A stretch of DNA of 64,000 nt from Bacteroidota bacterium (lineage in GTDB: Bacteria; Bacteroidota; Bacteroidia; 2-12-FULL-35-15): positions 819,221-883,220 of the forward strand of contig JAOQAE010000002.1 in NCBI GenBank assembly GCA_025963725.1, written 5' to 3'. Position numbers and translations under genes: made by a program. The notes under the pieces are model-generated. The model was not told the DNA's origin. It saw only the letters and a program-made list of their open reading frames with translations, and searched no databases. Position 1 is the first letter of the stretch. Each line of letters opens with the position of its first letter. Below are positions 36,981 through 46,927 of this stretch, piece by piece.

Positions 36981-39797
36981 CTACGCTGCCAGCACTTCAT
37001 TTAACTCATTAATAATTTCATCCGTTTTATCGCCGAACAGCTGCCACATTTTACTCAAGCCACCCTTTTTGTTAAAGGGGTCTAGCTCAAAATCTTCCTT
37101 GTCAAAGTGAAAGCTGCCTGCAATATACTCTTTAACCATGCGTAGCCATTCCACTTGCTCCTTTGTAAATTTTATCTTTCCCGCCTGTTTTTTAAAGATC
37201 CATTCCTGGAAATTAAGATCAACCGTTTTATCATAACCTGTGAGCCATTCATCAATTCCTATTGTTTTGCGGATAAGTGAAACAAGCATCACCAGCTCCT
37301 TTTTGGGCTTTTCTGTCCGTGGAAGGCGCTTTACTTCTTTACCCTTGGCTTCCTGATCTTCTATGATGACATAGGCATCCCAGAGAGTGTTCAGCTTCAG
37401 CGCAGGCTTTTGCAGCAGCAGCAATTCATACAGGTCTTTGATCATTTTATAGGTAAGCTCCCGCCTCCGGTAGGGCTGCCCGTAAAAAATTTGCAAGGCC
37501 GTAATCTCATCCCTGTTGCTTTCGATCCATGCTTTAAAGTCACCGATAGCAGCTTGTGCCGCCGCCACCTGATCCTTTACCCAGCCGATCGTCCTGATCG
37601 TATCTATATTGACCACATCAATCACCTGGTCGTATTTTTTCCGTATATCCACAATGAACTGCCGTAAGTCCGGGTCATTAAAAACAGCCACGGCCTTTTC
37701 AATGATAGTCAGATGCCTTTGCGCGAATGCAGCATCTGCTTCTGCCGGAGTAGCGTCCGGCAACTCAGCCTTCAGCTGCTGCTTTATACTTTCGGCTGTA
37801 TCCGGGTCATAAGCATACAGCAATTGCTTCACCACCTGGTTTAAAGTATGTCCTCCTGCCTGCTCGGTAAACCGTTCTTTATCTTTTTCGGAGATCTGAC
37901 GGTCGAGACGGATTAGCCGGTTCGCCAGCGTGCTGAGCATATCTTCGGATCTGTTCCCCATGGCAATGTAATCCAATACATCTTTCAATGAAAGGCCAGG
38001 CGCCTTTTCAAGAGGGCGGCTGTCTGTTTTACGGGAGGCTTCCACACCGATGGCATCAATGATTACAAAATGATCTTTGCTGAATTTAGCTGAAGGCGAG
38101 CCTTTTATTTTCAGCTCTTCAACAGAACAGGTACGCGTGCCACGCCCTTTCATCTGCTCATAATAGCTGCGGCTTTTTACATCGCGCATAAAAAGCAGCA
38201 CTTCAAGCGGGCGTATGTCTGTGCCTGTAGCGATCATATCCACCGTAACGGCAATACGCGGAAAATAACCATTGCGGAATTCCTGTAATACTGATTTCGG
38301 ATCTTCCTTGCTCCTGTAGGTTATTTTTTTACAGAACTTATTTTCTTCAGCGAATTCCTCGCGTACAATTTCAACAATATCCTCGGCATGAGAATCGCTA
38401 ATGGCGAATATGAGCATCTTCGGGGTCTCAAAAACACCCTTATCATCAAACCTGTCGGGAAACATTGCCGGCAAATTCTCCTTCACCGCCCTCACAATAG
38501 TGCGGATGGTGCTTGGATTTACAATGTCCCTGTTAAGTTGCTTCCCGGTGTACTCGAGGTCTTCGTCGAGGGTTTGCCAAAACCGCTTGCGGGTAAGCCG
38601 TTCGCGCGTATCTACTTTTTCACCCAGCGCGATCGTCGCTCCCGCCTTCGTGATCTCGGTTTCAACTGTAAATACATTATAAGGTACTAGCACGCCATCG
38701 ATCACGGCTTTTTCATAACCGTAATCGCATACGAGGTTCTGGTTAAAATAACCGAAGGTCCTGTTGTCGGGTGTTGCTGTAAGTCCCACCTGAAATACAT
38801 CGAAGTAATCGAGTACCTGCTTCCAGAGGTTGTAGATGCTGCGGTGACATTCATCGATAACAACGAAATCAAAAAATTCAATCGGTACTTTTTCATTATA
38901 TCCGACTGGTACCGGCTCTTTTACTTCAGAGCGCAATTCATTCGGATTGTTTTCTTCCGCGCTTTCGTCGAGCTCCGTTTCTTTCAGGATGGAATACATC
39001 CTTTGGATAGTGCTGATGTATACCTGGCTGTCGTTCGGGATAAATGAACTGCTGAGGCGGGTTACCCCATATAGTTCAGTAAACAAACGGTTGGTGCCGG
39101 CAGAAGTATAGGCACGGAACTCACCTTCTGCCTGTTCCCCGAGGTTTTTGGTATCCACTAGGAAAAGGATGCGTTTTGCTTTTGCGAATGTAAGAAGGCG
39201 GTCAATAAATGTAATGGCCGTAAATGTTTTACCTGAGCCGGTAGCCATTTGTATCAGCGCTTTAGGACGCTGCTCCCTGAACGATTTTTCAAGGTTGTTG
39301 ATCGCTATAACCTGGCACTCACGTAATCCCTCTTCCGGTAAGGCTGGAATATCATGCAACCTCCCGCGTAATGTTTTCAGCTCTTTTAGCCAGCCTAGCA
39401 TTGTTTCCGGCCGATGGAACGTGAATACATTCCTGGCCCGGGGCTTAGGGTCGTTATAATTTGTAAAGCGCGTAACAGCACCAGTGCTTTCGTATACAAA
39501 AGGAAGGCGGTCATTATTCAGCAGGCGTAACCGGGCCGTTGCATAACCCTCGGTCTGATCTTCAACCCGCGATAGGTTCACGCCTTCTTCCTCGCGTTTT
39601 GCTTCAATGATCCCTACCGCTTTTTTATCAACGAAAAGCACATAATCCGCAGGGCCTATATCGGTGGGATATTCCCTGATGGCGATCCCGAGGCCGGCTG
39701 AAAGATTGATCCTTTTTTTATCCTGTATAAGCCAGCCGCAGGCAATCAACTGTGAGTCGATATGATCGCGGGCAATTTGTTCGGGGTTCTGGTTCAT
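36981..39797 (-). CDS. hsdR: Type I restriction endonuclease subunit
   Basis: Start chosen at ATG 39797 (MNQNPEQIARDHID), 10 codons inside the longest frame, where family similarity begins. The 938-residue motor and nuclease subunit has an N-terminal PD-(D/E)XK nuclease (DIGPADYVLFVDKKAVGIIEAK, about 43-64), helicase motif I ATGSGKTF near 184-191 and motif II DECH near 311. The second lobe includes DMIATGTDI, and an EcoEI-type C-terminal domain contacts the methylase. It translocates DNA and cuts unmodified DNA at a distance. It is the first gene of the operon. Confidence 0.95.
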   Translation of the reverse strand: MNQNPEQIARDHIDSQLIACGWLIQDKKRINLSAGLGIAIREYPTDIGPADYVLFVDKKAVGIIEAKREEEGVNLSRVEDQTEGYATARLRLLNNDRLPFVYESTGAVTRFTNYNDPKPRARNVFTFHRPETMLGWLKELKTLRGRLHDIPALPEEGLRECQVIAINNLEKSFREQRPKALIQMATGSGKTFTAITFIDRLLTFAKAKRILFLVDTKNLGEQAEGEFRAYTSAGTNRLFTELYGVTRLSSSFIPNDSQVYISTIQRMYSILKETELDESAEENNPNELRSEVKEPVPVGYNEKVPIEFFDFVVIDECHRSIYNLWKQVLDYFDVFQVGLTATPDNRTFGYFNQNLVCDYGYEKAVIDGVLVPYNVFTVETEITKAGATIALGEKVDTRERLTRKRFWQTLDEDLEYTGKQLNRDIVNPSTIRTIVRAVKENLPAMFPDRFDDKGVFETPKMLIFAISDSHAEDIVEIVREEFAEENKFCKKITYRSKEDPKSVLQEFRNGYFPRIAVTVDMIATGTDIRPLEVLLFMRDVKSRSYYEQMKGRGTRTCSVEELKIKGSPSAKFSKDHFVIIDAIGVEASRKTDSRPLEKAPGLSLKDVLDYIAMGNRSEDMLSTLANRLIRLDRQISEKDKERFTEQAGGHTLNQVVKQLLYAYDPDTAESIKQQLKAELPDATPAEADAAFAQRHLTIIEKAVAVFNDPDLRQFIVDIRKKYDQVIDVVNIDTIRTIGWVKDQVAAAQAAIGDFKAWIESNRDEITALQIFYGQPYRRRELTYKMIKDLYELLLLQKPALKLNTLWDAYVIIEDQEAKGKEVKRLPRTEKPKKELVMLVSLIRKTIGIDEWLTGYDKTVDLNFQEWIFKKQAGKIKFTKEQVEWLRMVKEYIAGSFHFDKEDFELDPFNKKGGLSKMWQLFGDKTDEIINELNEVLAA

Positions 39798-39817
39798 GCT
39801 GTGTTCCGTAAATATAC

Positions 39818-39847
39818 CAAATATCACTCATCAGCGGTAATCACCAA
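39818..39847 (-). promoter_or_regulatory. Candidate promoter of the type I RM operon
   Basis: Read on the minus strand, TTG (39847-39845) and GATATTTG (39825-39818, seven of eight matches to TAnnTTTG) are 19 bases apart and lie about 20 bases before the hsdR ATG. Spacing agrees with the Bacteroidota consensus. Confidence 0.45.
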
Positions 39848-40023
39848 TGGGAAAGTCCTTCCCAACCTATGATGGATAACTTGTTTAACGGTATATGAAA
39901 TTAATTCTATGTGAGGGAGTAGCTCTGGCCAAAATTACAAAAACTGTGCGACTATTTAGTTTCTCCAGAACAATTTATTGATTTTCAGCGTTTTGTCCGG
40001 CAACCAGTGGATCCGAAACAAAC

Positions 40024-40058
40024 AAAAACCTCAGCCATCCAGGCTGAGGTTTTTATTT
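40024..40058. terminator. Intrinsic terminator between hsdR and the T9SS protein gene
   Basis: AAAAACCTCAGCC (40024-40036) pairs perfectly with GGCTGAGGTTTTT (40042-40054) around a five-base loop, followed by ATTTT. Read on the minus strand it ends the gene at 40077-41630 and insulates the restriction operon downstream. Confidence 0.92.
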
Positions 40059-40076
40059 TACGTACACTATGTCCTA

Positions 40077-41630
40077 TTAATTCACAACGATCTTCTTCGT
40101 AAGTACCGATCCGCCGTTGCTCACGTTCAGCAGGTAGATGCCTTTTTCATAACCGGAAAGGTCGATCTGCAGAAGCCCGGTTGCGGCAGCTTCTTCATAT
40201 ACCTTTTCACCGAGTGTATTGTAAAGTGCAACAGCCGATGTGCCCGGAAGCGCCTCCAATGCACAGTTTAGTTTGCCCGCGCAAGGATTCGGATACACGG
40301 AGATGCTGCCTTTTTCTGCGGAAGCAATACCGGTGGAAATACCGTATTTAGCAAGGAACATCGCTTCCGAACCCGTAGTGGTAAGGTCAACGGTACCAAA
40401 GCTGGCTGTGTCGGCAACGGCTCCCGTCATATACACATTTTCTAAAGCATCAAGGCCGATTTGTCCCATATAAAGGCTTCCCGGGATCTCCGTAAGTGAG
40501 CTATAGCTTCCACCACTGGTATAGTAAGCAAGGAATCCTGGCTGACCGCCGGAATTGTACACCGTATTCACTCCGCCAAAAGTAGCATCTTCGGAAACAT
40601 GTCCGGCTACTATCACCTGTCCTGCCGGTGTTACTTCCACATCCGTTACGCTAAGGTGTCCTCCGGTACCATCAGTGGTCATCCAGAGAGTATCCAGCGC
40701 GGCATTGAATTTAGAAAGCGTGAAGCTCGTAAGATAGTTTGTTTGAAGCGTGTACACATTTCCGCCGGCGTCCACGGTCATCGCAGTTACATTATCCTGG
40801 TACGAATGATTGATCTCCGCCATGTCCATGAGCGTGCCGGCAACGTTATAGTGCAGCAGCAGCTCGGCAGGATAGGAGCCTGCAAAATAAGGAATCCCGT
40901 CATAGTGCGCTGTGTCGCCATCCGCCGTGCTCATCACATAAATATCACCCAAAGTGCTCACCTCGATGCGGTTTCCTTGCACAGAGCCTCCCGGGTTCGC
41001 AGAAGATGTTTTGGACCAAAGGATGCTTCCGTCCGGCGCAAGCTTCAGCAGGAACATGGATTCTCCGCCCGAACCTGTAATGGTGGTCGACCCGATCATT
41101 GCGCTGCTTCCGCTGAAAGTGCCGGCAATATATGCATTGCCGCTGTTATCTATTGAAACGGAATTAGCAGTTTCATAAGTGGTTGGGTTGGTAATGGTTT
41201 TTACCCAGTTGAGGGTGCCTCCTGCACTTACACGGGCAATGTAACCGTCCCAGCTCGTAGTGCCGCTGCCTGTTACGGCTGTTCCGTCAAAGGAGGCACC
41301 AGTATGAAAGCGTCCTGTAACAAAGAGGTCGGTGCTATTACAATCGAGGTCGGAAACTTCCATTGAATCGAGCTGCTTCACCCAGATGCTGCTCCCGGTA
41401 TTGTCGTATTTTGCAATGAAATGATCGCCATTGGCCATGTTCAGGCTTTGTCCGCCGATAGTAGTGCTCATAAAGATGCGGCCGTATACATAGGAATTCC
41501 CTGTATTGTCGGTGCATATAGTGTAGCCATTGGAATCATCACCTTCGCGCTGCGCCCACTGGAAGCTTTGCGCGGACAGCGACGACGAAAGAATAAAAGA
41601 AGAGTACAATAAGAATATAGTTTTTTTCAT
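40077..41630 (-). CDS. Secreted T9SS cargo with SBBP-like repeats
   Basis: In this 517-residue protein a signal peptide ends near SLSAQS, followed by repeats of about 50-60 residues built on G-N-x-Y-V/I-x-G and W-x-K-x-L/I motifs (for example GNSYVYGRI, GNAYIAGTF, GDIYVMST). These are SBBP/beta-propeller-like. The final 70 residues form a type A Por sorting domain: VYPNPCAGKLN, ALYNTLGEKVYEE, LSGYEKGIYLLNV and KKIVVN. The protein is therefore exported through the type IX system and attached or released at the surface. No enzymatic domain is visible. Confidence 0.9.
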   Translation of the reverse strand: MKKTIFLLYSSFILSSSLSAQSFQWAQREGDDSNGYTICTDNTGNSYVYGRIFMSTTIGGQSLNMANGDHFIAKYDNTGSSIWVKQLDSMEVSDLDCNSTDLFVTGRFHTGASFDGTAVTGSGTTSWDGYIARVSAGGTLNWVKTITNPTTYETANSVSIDNSGNAYIAGTFSGSSAMIGSTTITGSGGESMFLLKLAPDGSILWSKTSSANPGGSVQGNRIEVSTLGDIYVMSTADGDTAHYDGIPYFAGSYPAELLLHYNVAGTLMDMAEINHSYQDNVTAMTVDAGGNVYTLQTNYLTSFTLSKFNAALDTLWMTTDGTGGHLSVTDVEVTPAGQVIVAGHVSEDATFGGVNTVYNSGGQPGFLAYYTSGGSYSSLTEIPGSLYMGQIGLDALENVYMTGAVADTASFGTVDLTTTGSEAMFLAKYGISTGIASAEKGSISVYPNPCAGKLNCALEALPGTSAVALYNTLGEKVYEEAAATGLLQIDLSGYEKGIYLLNVSNGGSVLTKKIVVN

Positions 41631-41807
41631 GGTATATAAAAGGTTTAGTTTTTAATCTGACCACTAAAAAAGCCTGCCATATCGCACATTCAGCTATTAA
41701 AAAAAACTTCTCAACGAAATTGCAGCCTCCGGATGCTTTAGCCGATTCAAAGTTTCACTGGCACATCTATTTATTATTGCGGGTATTGATACATAACACT
41801 TTATCGC

Positions 41808-44800
41808 ATGAAAAAATTCTGCTTTAGCCTGCTGATCTGTTTTTTCGCCTCGTCCTACTCCTTTTCCCAGGGATGGGAAAAAGTATATCAGGGTGTGGAT
41901 ACCTATTTCGATTACTGGGGATCCAATGTTCAGCGCATGATGGTGACCTCCGACGGCGGCTGCATTCTTGCCGGACAGGCCTATAACTCCACAACACTCC
42001 GATCCGATGGTGTGATCATTAAAACAGATGCCGCCGGAACAATTACCTGGAGCGTTACCCTGGCCGATACCTGCGGGATGTTCCCACGGGCGGTGATCGA
42101 ATCCGATAATGGCTATCTCGTTTCAGGGAGCCTTATGATCCCTTCTTCCTGGGGTTCTTTTGTAAGCAAGATCGATTATTCGGGAAACATACAATGGTCG
42201 AGATCTTACCAGGGTGCCGCTGCGCTGAGCATGATGCTGCCCGTTGCCGGAGGAACCGTCCTGATGGGAAGCTTTGCCGGCTATATGGGAGGAGTGTACG
42301 TGTCGGGGATCGATTACAATGGAAACCTTCTCTGGAACAGAACATTTGAAGGGTACCGCCTTCACGCTTCAGGCATAGAAGCCACAGAGAACAATGGATT
42401 CATGGTTGCCGGCTTCGAGGAAGCTGCTATATGGGGAAATGGCTACGATTGCCATCTCATGAAATTTGATTCAACCGGGAACCTGCTGTGGAACAGGTCC
42501 TATGGGTATGCAGAGCATTTCACACCCCATGCTATCAAGCGTACGCCGGAGGGCGACTACATCCTCGGCGGAAAAATGCTGATGAAAGTGGACACCAACG
42601 GGGATATTATCTGGTTAAAGAGGCCGCCTTACGGTTATTACATCAAAGACTTCTGCCTTACCGCCGATCATGGCTTTGCCGCTGTGGCCAGCGAGGATTG
42701 GGGAGTGCCCGACGAAGTATTCCTGTACAAGCTCGATTCTGCCGCCGGCATACAATGGCAGATCCAGATAGGGCAACCGCATGACGATGCCTTCTGCATC
42801 CACAACAGCCCGGCCGGAGGATACATCATCTCAGGCGTCAATACCAGCCATCCCGGCTACGGGGGAACATACCTTATCCGAACGGACGCTAACGGAAGAA
42901 CAGGCTGCAACCCATCGCATGCCCCTTACATCAACTCTCCCGCCCCTGTTTTCTATCCTACCCAATGCGTGATCAACAGTCCCGTATTTCCACAATCGGT
43001 ATACACAACAAGCACCGCGATACCTGTTGTTTCAGGCCCAAGAACCGTAAGCACCGACAATCCCTGCTGCCGCGCACAGGCAAGCATCATTGCTGATGGT
43101 TACTCTTTTTCTTTCTGCCAGGGCGATTCACTTCATTATTCGGGATACGGTGCCCCTCACCTGCTCTGGTCTACCGGCGATACCACCGCTAACATTGTTA
43201 CCATGGATACTACCGTGTACCTCACCGTAACAAATACCTGCGGCAGCTTTATGGATACGCTCTTCGCACATCCCGGAAGGATCCCTTCATTGTCATTTAC
43301 CATCAGCAACGATACAATTTGTCCCGGCGATTCCGTGATCCTTGCCCTGCACGACCATTCAGCCTATCATTCCCTCCAGGGAGGAAGCTATCTCCGGCCG
43401 AATGATTCTACCTATATATTAAAGCCGCTGACCACTACCACGTATACCGTTTATTCCGGCACTTCCATTTATGGCCCGGGATGCGGTAATTCACAAAGTT
43501 TCACTGTTTTTCTGAACCCTTCCAAACCGCGGATAAGCAGGATAGCAGATACGCTTTTTTCCAGCTCGCCGGTTAACAACCAGTGGTTCTTCAACGGCAG
43601 CATGATCAGCGGCGCGGCCTCACAAAAAATAACGATCGCTGCAGGCGGCTCCTATTCAGTTAAGGTGAGCGGAACAGGTGGCTGCTCCGCTTACTCCGAT
43701 GATTTCGCATGCAACAGGGATACGATTGCGCCGGGAGGGGCGTGGCAAAAATTGATTGGCGCAGGTTACGGCGGCTATGCCAAATGCGTGATACAAACCG
43801 ACGATGGGGGCTTCCTCATCGGAAGTGATTATCAAGTGAATAACAGGCAGAAAATAACACTGGTTAAAACCGACCGTAATGGCGAAGTTTCCTGGAGCAA
43901 AGAATACGGTGGCAGCGAAAATGAAAACATTGCTTCTCTTATAAAGATCAGCGGAGGCTATATGATAGCCGGAACAACGACGAGCTTCGGAAGCGGCTCC
44001 TGCGACATTTACGTGCTGCGGCTCGACCTTACCGGACAAGTAGTGTGGGGCAAAGCGTACGGCGACTGGAACGACCAGAAGGGCGCCGCGATCATACAAA
44101 CGGCGGATGGTAATTTCATTGTGGGCGGGATCACGACCAATCCGCAGGTCTTTAGCGTGGACGGAGGCGGCTGGATAGTGGATAACAATGACCTCTGCCT
44201 CCTGAAGATCAGCGGCAGCGGTAACATTCTCTGGAATAAACGCATCGACGCAGCAGGAGGCGAAGCGATGGTTTCACTGAATGAGGCCACAGGCGGCAAC
44301 ATACTTATCGGCGCTACCTCACAGCACAAAGCATTGCTGATCCGCACGGATGCTTCGGGAAACCTTGACTGGGCCACGCTTGCAAGCAACAGCGCCTACC
44401 AGGGCGCGCCAATGATAAAAATAAGGCCGGATAACAGCAGCATTGTTTGTGTAAGCAATTATTCGGGAACGGCAGTTTGCAGCATCGATGAGAACGGACT
44501 CATGCTCTGGTCGAAAAAACTGGATACTCCCTATGCAGCCTGCATTGCGCTAACACCAGATAATAGCATTATGATCGCCGGCAAAACAAATACATTTGGA
44601 AATGATGTGCTCACAAAGCTCGACATGAACGGCGACTTTCTCTGGAGCAATACATTTGCGAACTTATACAGAACCTATTTTACAAGCATCATCCAGCTCG
44701 ACGATGGCAGCTCTCTCCTTGCCGGCAACATCGATACCTCCATGTATTACACGGATGGCCAGATCTACCTCGTGAATACCAGCACATCGGGAGAAACCAA

Positions 44801-45227
44801 CTGCACCGAAGCTAACCTGCTGACGTTGACAAATGAGCCTTATGCCACCACTGTACCCGCATTGCAGTTCTCTTCGCTTGGAAATGAAACGGATGCCGTT
44901 ACCGTGGCAGGCAACACCCTGGTGTTCTCAGCTGTTCCTATTTGCACCTCTGTTCCGTATACCGTAAGTGTGCCGGAGCTGGTGCAGCAGATCACGTTTA
45001 ACGTGTACCCGAATCCAAGTGCAGGCATTTACAATATCGAATACGGGAATGCAATGGAGAGCTGTGAGCTGCATGTGTATGATATATCAGGCCGCTGTGT
45101 GTATTCCAAAAACATCAATGCCGTGAATACGTTCCAGGTAGACCTTGGCTTCACATCCCCGGGAATTTATTTCATGGAGCTGCTGGGCAAGCAAGGCCGC
45201 GCAGTACGAAAGCTCATCAAGCAATAA
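41808..45227 (+). CDS. Large secreted T9SS cargo with delta-60/propeller-like repeats
   Basis: The 1139-residue protein has a signal peptide ending YSFSQG. Two blocks of beta-propeller-like repeats (about residues 25-360 and 650-1000) are built on GGCILAGQ, NGFMVAGF, GGYMIAGT and NFIVGGIT motifs with intervening W-x-K/R strands. Between them lies an Ig/PKD-like region (about 400-620). The C-terminal type A sorting domain runs from VYPNPSAGIYN through YDISGRCVYSKN to GIYFMELLGKQG and KLIKQ. It diverges from the other cargo gene at 40077-41630 and probably shares an ancestry. It is a surface or extracellular protein; the binding partner is unknown. Confidence 0.9.
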   Translation: MKKFCFSLLICFFASSYSFSQGWEKVYQGVDTYFDYWGSNVQRMMVTSDGGCILAGQAYNSTTLRSDGVIIKTDAAGTITWSVTLADTCGMFPRAVIESDNGYLVSGSLMIPSSWGSFVSKIDYSGNIQWSRSYQGAAALSMMLPVAGGTVLMGSFAGYMGGVYVSGIDYNGNLLWNRTFEGYRLHASGIEATENNGFMVAGFEEAAIWGNGYDCHLMKFDSTGNLLWNRSYGYAEHFTPHAIKRTPEGDYILGGKMLMKVDTNGDIIWLKRPPYGYYIKDFCLTADHGFAAVASEDWGVPDEVFLYKLDSAAGIQWQIQIGQPHDDAFCIHNSPAGGYIISGVNTSHPGYGGTYLIRTDANGRTGCNPSHAPYINSPAPVFYPTQCVINSPVFPQSVYTTSTAIPVVSGPRTVSTDNPCCRAQASIIADGYSFSFCQGDSLHYSGYGAPHLLWSTGDTTANIVTMDTTVYLTVTNTCGSFMDTLFAHPGRIPSLSFTISNDTICPGDSVILALHDHSAYHSLQGGSYLRPNDSTYILKPLTTTTYTVYSGTSIYGPGCGNSQSFTVFLNPSKPRISRIADTLFSSSPVNNQWFFNGSMISGAASQKITIAAGGSYSVKVSGTGGCSAYSDDFACNRDTIAPGGAWQKLIGAGYGGYAKCVIQTDDGGFLIGSDYQVNNRQKITLVKTDRNGEVSWSKEYGGSENENIASLIKISGGYMIAGTTTSFGSGSCDIYVLRLDLTGQVVWGKAYGDWNDQKGAAIIQTADGNFIVGGITTNPQVFSVDGGGWIVDNNDLCLLKISGSGNILWNKRIDAAGGEAMVSLNEATGGNILIGATSQHKALLIRTDASGNLDWATLASNSAYQGAPMIKIRPDNSSIVCVSNYSGTAVCSIDENGLMLWSKKLDTPYAACIALTPDNSIMIAGKTNTFGNDVLTKLDMNGDFLWSNTFANLYRTYFTSIIQLDDGSSLLAGNIDTSMYYTDGQIYLVNTSTSGETNCTEANLLTLTNEPYATTVPALQFSSLGNETDAVTVAGNTLVFSAVPICTSVPYTVSVPELVQQITFNVYPNPSAGIYNIEYGNAMESCELHVYDISGRCVYSKNINAVNTFQVDLGFTSPGIYFMELLGKQGRAVRKLIKQ

Positions 45228-45241
45228 AAAAGTATGAGGGG

Positions 45242-45703
45242 TTACCTCAGGTCTTCAAATGCATCTTTAATATCGTTCCATACCTCATCGAGGGCAATGA
45301 TGCGGGGCTTCAGGAAGGAGATGATCTCCGGCCAGGTGCTTTTATCGTACACATTCACATTGCGGGTCTCCGTATAGATCCTTGAGATGCTTTTTCCGTG
45401 TTCATCAGTCGCATCCTTTTCCCAGCGCCATTCCTCATTCAAAGCCGTATGAATGATGGTGCGGAAGCTGCTGAACCTGTCGAAATACAATTCCCTCATC
45501 AGCTCATCCGGTTGCCGCAGCTCTATGCCCACGGAAGCACGATCCTTCCCTGCCTCCATCCTGAAATACATGTATTTGTGCCCGGTGTGATAATTCACCC
45601 AGTTGACCTTCATTCCTTCGCTGCTGTGATGCAGTGAAAGATACCGCCCGAAGGCGATCCAGAATTCATGCTTTAATTGTGAGGCTTCGGAGCGGGAGTA
45701 CAT
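45242..45703 (-). CDS. DUF4268 domain protein
   Basis: The 153-residue cytoplasmic protein matches DUF4268 throughout: an early KHEFWIAFGRYLS helix, the WVNYHTG and YMYFRMEAGKDRASVGIEL strands, and a closing WPEIISFLKPRIIALDEVW. Homologues are standalone or the C-terminal part of predicted nuclease proteins, and the fold is nuclease-associated in some annotations. The present protein lacks an obvious nuclease core. It is isolated from the restriction loci here by two T9SS genes. Function unknown. Confidence 0.8.
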   Translation of the reverse strand: MYSRSEASQLKHEFWIAFGRYLSLHHSSEGMKVNWVNYHTGHKYMYFRMEAGKDRASVGIELRQPDELMRELYFDRFSSFRTIIHTALNEEWRWEKDATDEHGKSISRIYTETRNVNVYDKSTWPEIISFLKPRIIALDEVWNDIKDAFEDLR

Positions 45704-45825
45704 TTTATTACAAGCTGAGATACGAAGATAAAGATTCCGGGATGACTTGCTTATAACCGTTTATACTTATTTAAAAACCGGATAACAAGAAGAGATAAAC
45801 TCATCTTTGGGCAATTTCCCAACCC

Positions 45826-46920
45826 ATGAAAACAAAACTTATCCTCTTACTTTTCTGCGCCGGCGCCTATTCCGATGCGCAAACGTCTGTAACACCTGCA
45901 AAGCAATCCGCCCAGAAAGCAACGGGGCAACATGCACCTGAAGTAACCTTTGCCATTGACACCATTATAGTGCACCCGGCTCATCATATTATGCAGAATA
46001 AGGGATCGCAGGTGGCTATGTTCGGCGATACAATCTTTATAAGCGTTACCGATGCAAGCCTTATTGAAAAAAAGCGAAGTATGAATAACCCGATTGTCCT
46101 TTATCTTAACCGCCTGCCATTTAACATCAACGGCCACCTCGCCGGCGGCAAGCCAAATGATATCAGGTTTATTTTAACGAGGTATTACGAAGACGATGAA
46201 AATTGGAACAAGCTCCTGCGCTCGGGATTTATTGACAAAAGCTTTTACGTTGGTGTTGGCCTGGAAGATGGCAGCCTGATCGCACCGATCTCCTATCCAA
46301 TAGAATTTACACTGAGAACTCCTTCCGAGGCGGTCCCTTTTATTTTACTTAGCCTCGCGCTTGGCTGCTTTACAATTTTTATGGTTTGGAAGAAAAAGCT
46401 CCTGCAGGATAAAATAGAAGGTTATTACATCTATAGCCTTTCAAGCGTTCATTTGTTCTTCTGGACACAGATCGTATTGCTTTCTTACATGCTGATCTGG
46501 TTTGTGTGCGACGATATGAATTCTATCGAGAACAGCAACCTTGTGCTGCTGGGCATCAGCGCAGGAACAGCCGGTATTTCAACCATCATCAACGGGAACG
46601 ATAAGGCGCTGAAACGTGTCAGGGCCAGGCGCTCACAAGGCTTTTTTCATGATATTTTATCCGACAGGGGAGAATTCTGCATGCACCGCTACCAGATCTT
46701 TATTTTTAACGTGGTTGTAGGTGCATTTTTTATTTACAGAACCATCTCAGAGCTTAAGATGCCGGTACTCAATGAAACCATACTTGTACTTTTAGGCATC
46801 AGCTCGGCTACCTATACCGGGCTAAAGGCGATCACATCAAAAAACCTGGTGAAGGCAGACCAGGAAACATCCCCCGCTGCCTCCAAAACAGATCCCGAAC
46901 AGCCCGGCGCGAACGAATAA
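45826..46920 (+). CDS. Membrane protein of unknown function with signal peptide
   Basis: The 364-residue protein has a signal peptide (MKTKLILLLFCAGAYSDAQ), a 140-residue periplasmic beta-rich domain, then four membrane helices (about residues 168-188, 212-232, 240-255 and 295-315) and a hydrophilic tail rich in Ala, Pro and Lys. No catalytic motif is seen. A TAnnTTTG-like box (catctttg, 45802-45809) precedes it. It converges with the GH25 gene, whose stop is eight bases away. The fold resembles no family I can name. Confidence 0.7.
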   Translation: MKTKLILLLFCAGAYSDAQTSVTPAKQSAQKATGQHAPEVTFAIDTIIVHPAHHIMQNKGSQVAMFGDTIFISVTDASLIEKKRSMNNPIVLYLNRLPFNINGHLAGGKPNDIRFILTRYYEDDENWNKLLRSGFIDKSFYVGVGLEDGSLIAPISYPIEFTLRTPSEAVPFILLSLALGCFTIFMVWKKKLLQDKIEGYYIYSLSSVHLFFWTQIVLLSYMLIWFVCDDMNSIENSNLVLLGISAGTAGISTIINGNDKALKRVRARRSQGFFHDILSDRGEFCMHRYQIFIFNVVVGAFFIYRTISELKMPVLNETILVLLGISSATYTGLKAITSKNLVKADQETSPAASKTDPEQPGANE

Positions 46921-46927
46921 GAGAAGG

